A stretch of DNA of 64,000 bases. It comes from Streptococcus suis (lineage in GTDB: Bacteria; Bacillota; Bacilli; Lactobacillales; Streptococcaceae). How positions within the stretch are numbered: the first letter of the stretch is position 1; every line of letters starts with the position of its first letter. Made by a program: the position numbers and the translations under genes. Below the pieces are notes generated by a model, which was not told where the DNA came from, made no database searches, and saw nothing but the letters and a program-made list of their open reading frames with translations. The stretch is from NCBI RefSeq assembly GCF_019856455.1, contig NZ_CP082205.1:310001-374000 (forward strand), in the 5' to 3' direction. Positions 62,209-64,000 of the stretch are shown piece after piece.

Positions 62209-62285
62209 CTAAGTCGCAAGCGACAAAGAGCTAGGTATCATATAATCTCCAGAGAACAGCTGACTGCGGTCGGCTGTTTTCGTGT
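62209..62285 (+). ncRNA. Second csRNA-like gene, promoter not evident
   Basis: GTCGC-AA-GCGAC hairpin, then ATCATATAATCTCCAGAG and the stem AACAGCTGACT/GGTCGGCTGTT with TTTTCG. The anti-Shine-Dalgarno part and terminator match the RNA at 58755. No CiaR repeat or clear -10 is visible within the repeat upstream. Confidence 0.5.
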
Positions 62286-62340
62286 GTTCTATTCTTATGT
62301 AAAAATGGTATAATGGTAGTGATTGTATAAGGAGAAAATT

Positions 62341-63276
62341 ATGTTGGTAGTAGGAAAAGCAAATGGAAAAATCATTTTGATGGGCGAGCATGCGGTTGTC
62401 TATGGTCAGCCAGCAATTGCTATGCCTTTTTCTGCTGTGGAAATTACTGCTCAGGTGACTGCCCAAGGCCAGGCTCTCAGTGTAGCCTGTGATTTTTATG
62501 AAGGGTTGGTTCACAAGATGCCAAAAATCTGGGAAAGCCTCAAACATGCCATTCGCTTTTCCCTCTACCGTATCGGTGCCCCGACTGATCCAGCTATTCA
62601 TATCGAAATCAGCTCCACCATTCCTGCCGAGCGCGGCATGGGCTCCAGTGCTGCGGTGGCAGTTGCAGTAGCACGCGCCCTCTTTGCCTATTATGAAAAA
62701 GAGCTGACCGACAGCGAACTCTGGGACATCGTCCAGTCTTCGGAAAAAATTGCTCACGGCAATCCATCAGGCATAGATGCGGCGACCACCAGTGGCAAGT
62801 TTCCCGTCTTTTTTATCAAGCACCAGCCCATCGAACCTTTTGAGCTGAAACTCCATGCCCATTTGGTAGTGGCTGATACAGGCGTGACGGGAAACACCTT
62901 AGAAGCCATTTCAGACGTGGCTGATTTGTTGGAGAAAAAGCCAGAGGCTATCAAGCTAGTAGAAGAACTGGGGAACTTGACCCGACAGGCCAAGGAAGAT
63001 TTAGCCACAGACCAGGCAGAGCTTCTAGGTAGCAGAATGAACCAAGCTCATGCCCTCCTGCAAAAATTAGGCGTGTCTGATTCCAGCCTAGATAAGCTAA
63101 TCAGCCTTGCTCAAGAAAATGGAGCCCTCGGAGCCAAATTAACCGGTGGCGGACGAGGCGGTTGCATGATTGCCCTGGCAAGAACAGGCCAAGATGCTCA
63201 AACTCTTGCCCAAGTTCTTGCCCAAGCAGGTGCCCGCCAAACCTGGATACAGTACTTAGGAGAAACCAATGACTAA
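62341..63276 (+). CDS. mvk: Mevalonate kinase
   Basis: 311 residues, GHMP kinase. Phosphorylates mevalonate in isoprenoid synthesis. Motifs: N-terminal GKIILMGEHAVVYGQPAIAM, ATP loop PAERGMGSSAAVAVAVA, and C-terminal KLTGGGRGGCMIAL. RBS AAGGAG; -10 TATAAT at 62309-62314. It overlaps mvaD by 8 bp. Confidence 0.97.
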   Translation: MLVVGKANGKIILMGEHAVVYGQPAIAMPFSAVEITAQVTAQGQALSVACDFYEGLVHKMPKIWESLKHAIRFSLYRIGAPTDPAIHIEISSTIPAERGMGSSAAVAVAVARALFAYYEKELTDSELWDIVQSSEKIAHGNPSGIDAATTSGKFPVFFIKHQPIEPFELKLHAHLVVADTGVTGNTLEAISDVADLLEKKPEAIKLVEELGNLTRQAKEDLATDQAELLGSRMNQAHALLQKLGVSDSSLDKLISLAQENGALGAKLTGGGRGGCMIALARTGQDAQTLAQVLAQAGARQTWIQYLGETND

Positions 63277-64000
63277 ACAAATAGGCATAGCCCGTGCCCA
63301 TACTAATATTGCCTTGATTAAATACTGGGGAAAACGCGATAAGGAATTATTCCTACCTATGAATTCCAGTTTATCCCTGACCCTTGACGCATTTTATACG
63401 GATACCAAGGTCGTTTTTGACCCAGAATTGACTGCCGATGAGTTCTATCTCAACGGAATGTTACAAAAAGAAAAAGAAATTTTAAAAATTTCTCGATTTT
63501 TGGATTTGTTTTGCGAATATATAGGTGAAAGGGCATTTGCCCGAGTGGAAAGTCTAAATTTTGTTCCGACTGCAGCTGGTTTGGCCAGCTCAGCATCAGC
63601 CTTCGCAGCACTTGCACTTGCAACCGCCACTGCCTTGGATTTAGATTTGTCACCAGCCACCCTATCAACCCTTGCTCGCAGGGGTTCTGGCTCTAGCACC
63701 CGCAGCCTATTCGGTGGATTTGTCGAGTGGGATATGGGAACGGGTTCGGAAGATTCTATGGCTCATCCCATTGCTGATGCCGATTGGGATATTGCCATGG
63801 TCGTCTTAGCCGTCAATACTGGACCGAAAAAGATTGCCAGTCGAGAGGGAATGGACCACACAGTTGCCACCTCCCCATTTTACACAGCCTGGGTAGAAAC
63901 CGCCAAACAAGACTTGGTGGACATCAAGGCAGCTATTGCTAACCGTGATTTTGAAAAACTTGGTCAAATCACAGAGCACAATGGCATGAAAATGCATGCA
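63269..64000 (+). CDS. mvaD: Diphosphomevalonate decarboxylase, 3' part outside window
   Basis: At least 244 codons, from MTKQIGIARAHTNIALIKYW. It has the phosphate loop TAAGLASSASAFAALALA and the GSGSSTRSLFGGFVEW motif. Converts mevalonate diphosphate to isopentenyl diphosphate. ATG 63269 overlaps the mvk stop and is preceded by AGGAGA, so the two are one operon. Confidence 0.97.
   Translation, partial: MTKQIGIARAHTNIALIKYWGKRDKELFLPMNSSLSLTLDAFYTDTKVVFDPELTADEFYLNGMLQKEKEILKISRFLDLFCEYIGERAFARVESLNFVPTAAGLASSASAFAALALATATALDLDLSPATLSTLARRGSGSSTRSLFGGFVEWDMGTGSEDSMAHPIADADWDIAMVVLAVNTGPKKIASREGMDHTVATSPFYTAWVETAKQDLVDIKAAIANRDFEKLGQITEHNGMKMHA

Overview
The window looks like a chromosomal segment of a low-GC Streptococcus, most probably Streptococcus suis. 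The support is YSIRK/LPXTG surface proteins, BOX-type streptococcal repeats, a Sip-like LysM protein, a tagatose-pathway lac operon, mevalonate genes for isoprenoids, and Rex/CcpA-type sites on fermentation genes. The species is inferred from gene content alone.

Layout. 1-1.4 kb: start of pyruvate formate-lyase (minus). 1.6-7.7 kb: a cell-wall GH101 endo-alpha-N-acetylgalactosaminidase under a cre-containing promoter. 8-12.6 kb: dinB, an Rrf2 regulator, a decayed IS110-family copy, an NAD(P)-binding protein with twin operators, and a PfkB kinase. 12.6-14.5 kb: an IS982 scar cutting one LPXTG gene, then an intact relative whose promoter has a 14-G run between -35 and -10. 14.9-22.3 kb: a frameshifted lipoprotein, recD2-lepB-rnhC (minus), an oxidoreductase and the Sip-like protein. 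22.4-24.3 kb: a MITE and a complete IS110/IS1111-type element with a structured non-coding end. 24.6-31 kb: a large pilin/adhesin truncated by an IS630 element, and a helicase remnant beyond it. 31.2-41.7 kb: lacR, lacABCD, a LacT antiterminator unit with lacFEG, lacX and a metallophosphoesterase. 41.8-45.6 kb: an intact-ended IS66, then the scar of an element integrated at the 3' end of rpmG that carries cadmium genes. 45.6-51.3 kb: rpmG-rpmF, a coiled-coil SEC10/PgrA-like surface protein, a DUF4230 protein and hisS. 51.4-58.7 kb: adhP and adhE with Rex and cre sites, thrC and a MATE transporter. 58.7-62.3 kb: a CiaR-type small RNA gene and a directly repeated flank around an AT-rich cassette (ABC exporter, PlcR-like regulator, overlapping 24-residue peptide). 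62.3 kb to the end: mevalonate kinase and diphosphomevalonate decarboxylase.

Themes. Host-glycan and lactose use (GH101, lac) and mixed-acid/ethanol fermentation (pfl, adhP, adhE) carry CcpA- and Rex-like signals. Surface genes show much decay and likely switching: a poly-G promoter, shared AKGESV-type wall repeats, a truncated pilin, and an A-tract frameshift. The most notable candidates for new biology are the ABC/PlcR-like/peptide cassette in a small-RNA locus, the poly-G promoter, and the IS110 non-coding end with a partly duplicated right end.
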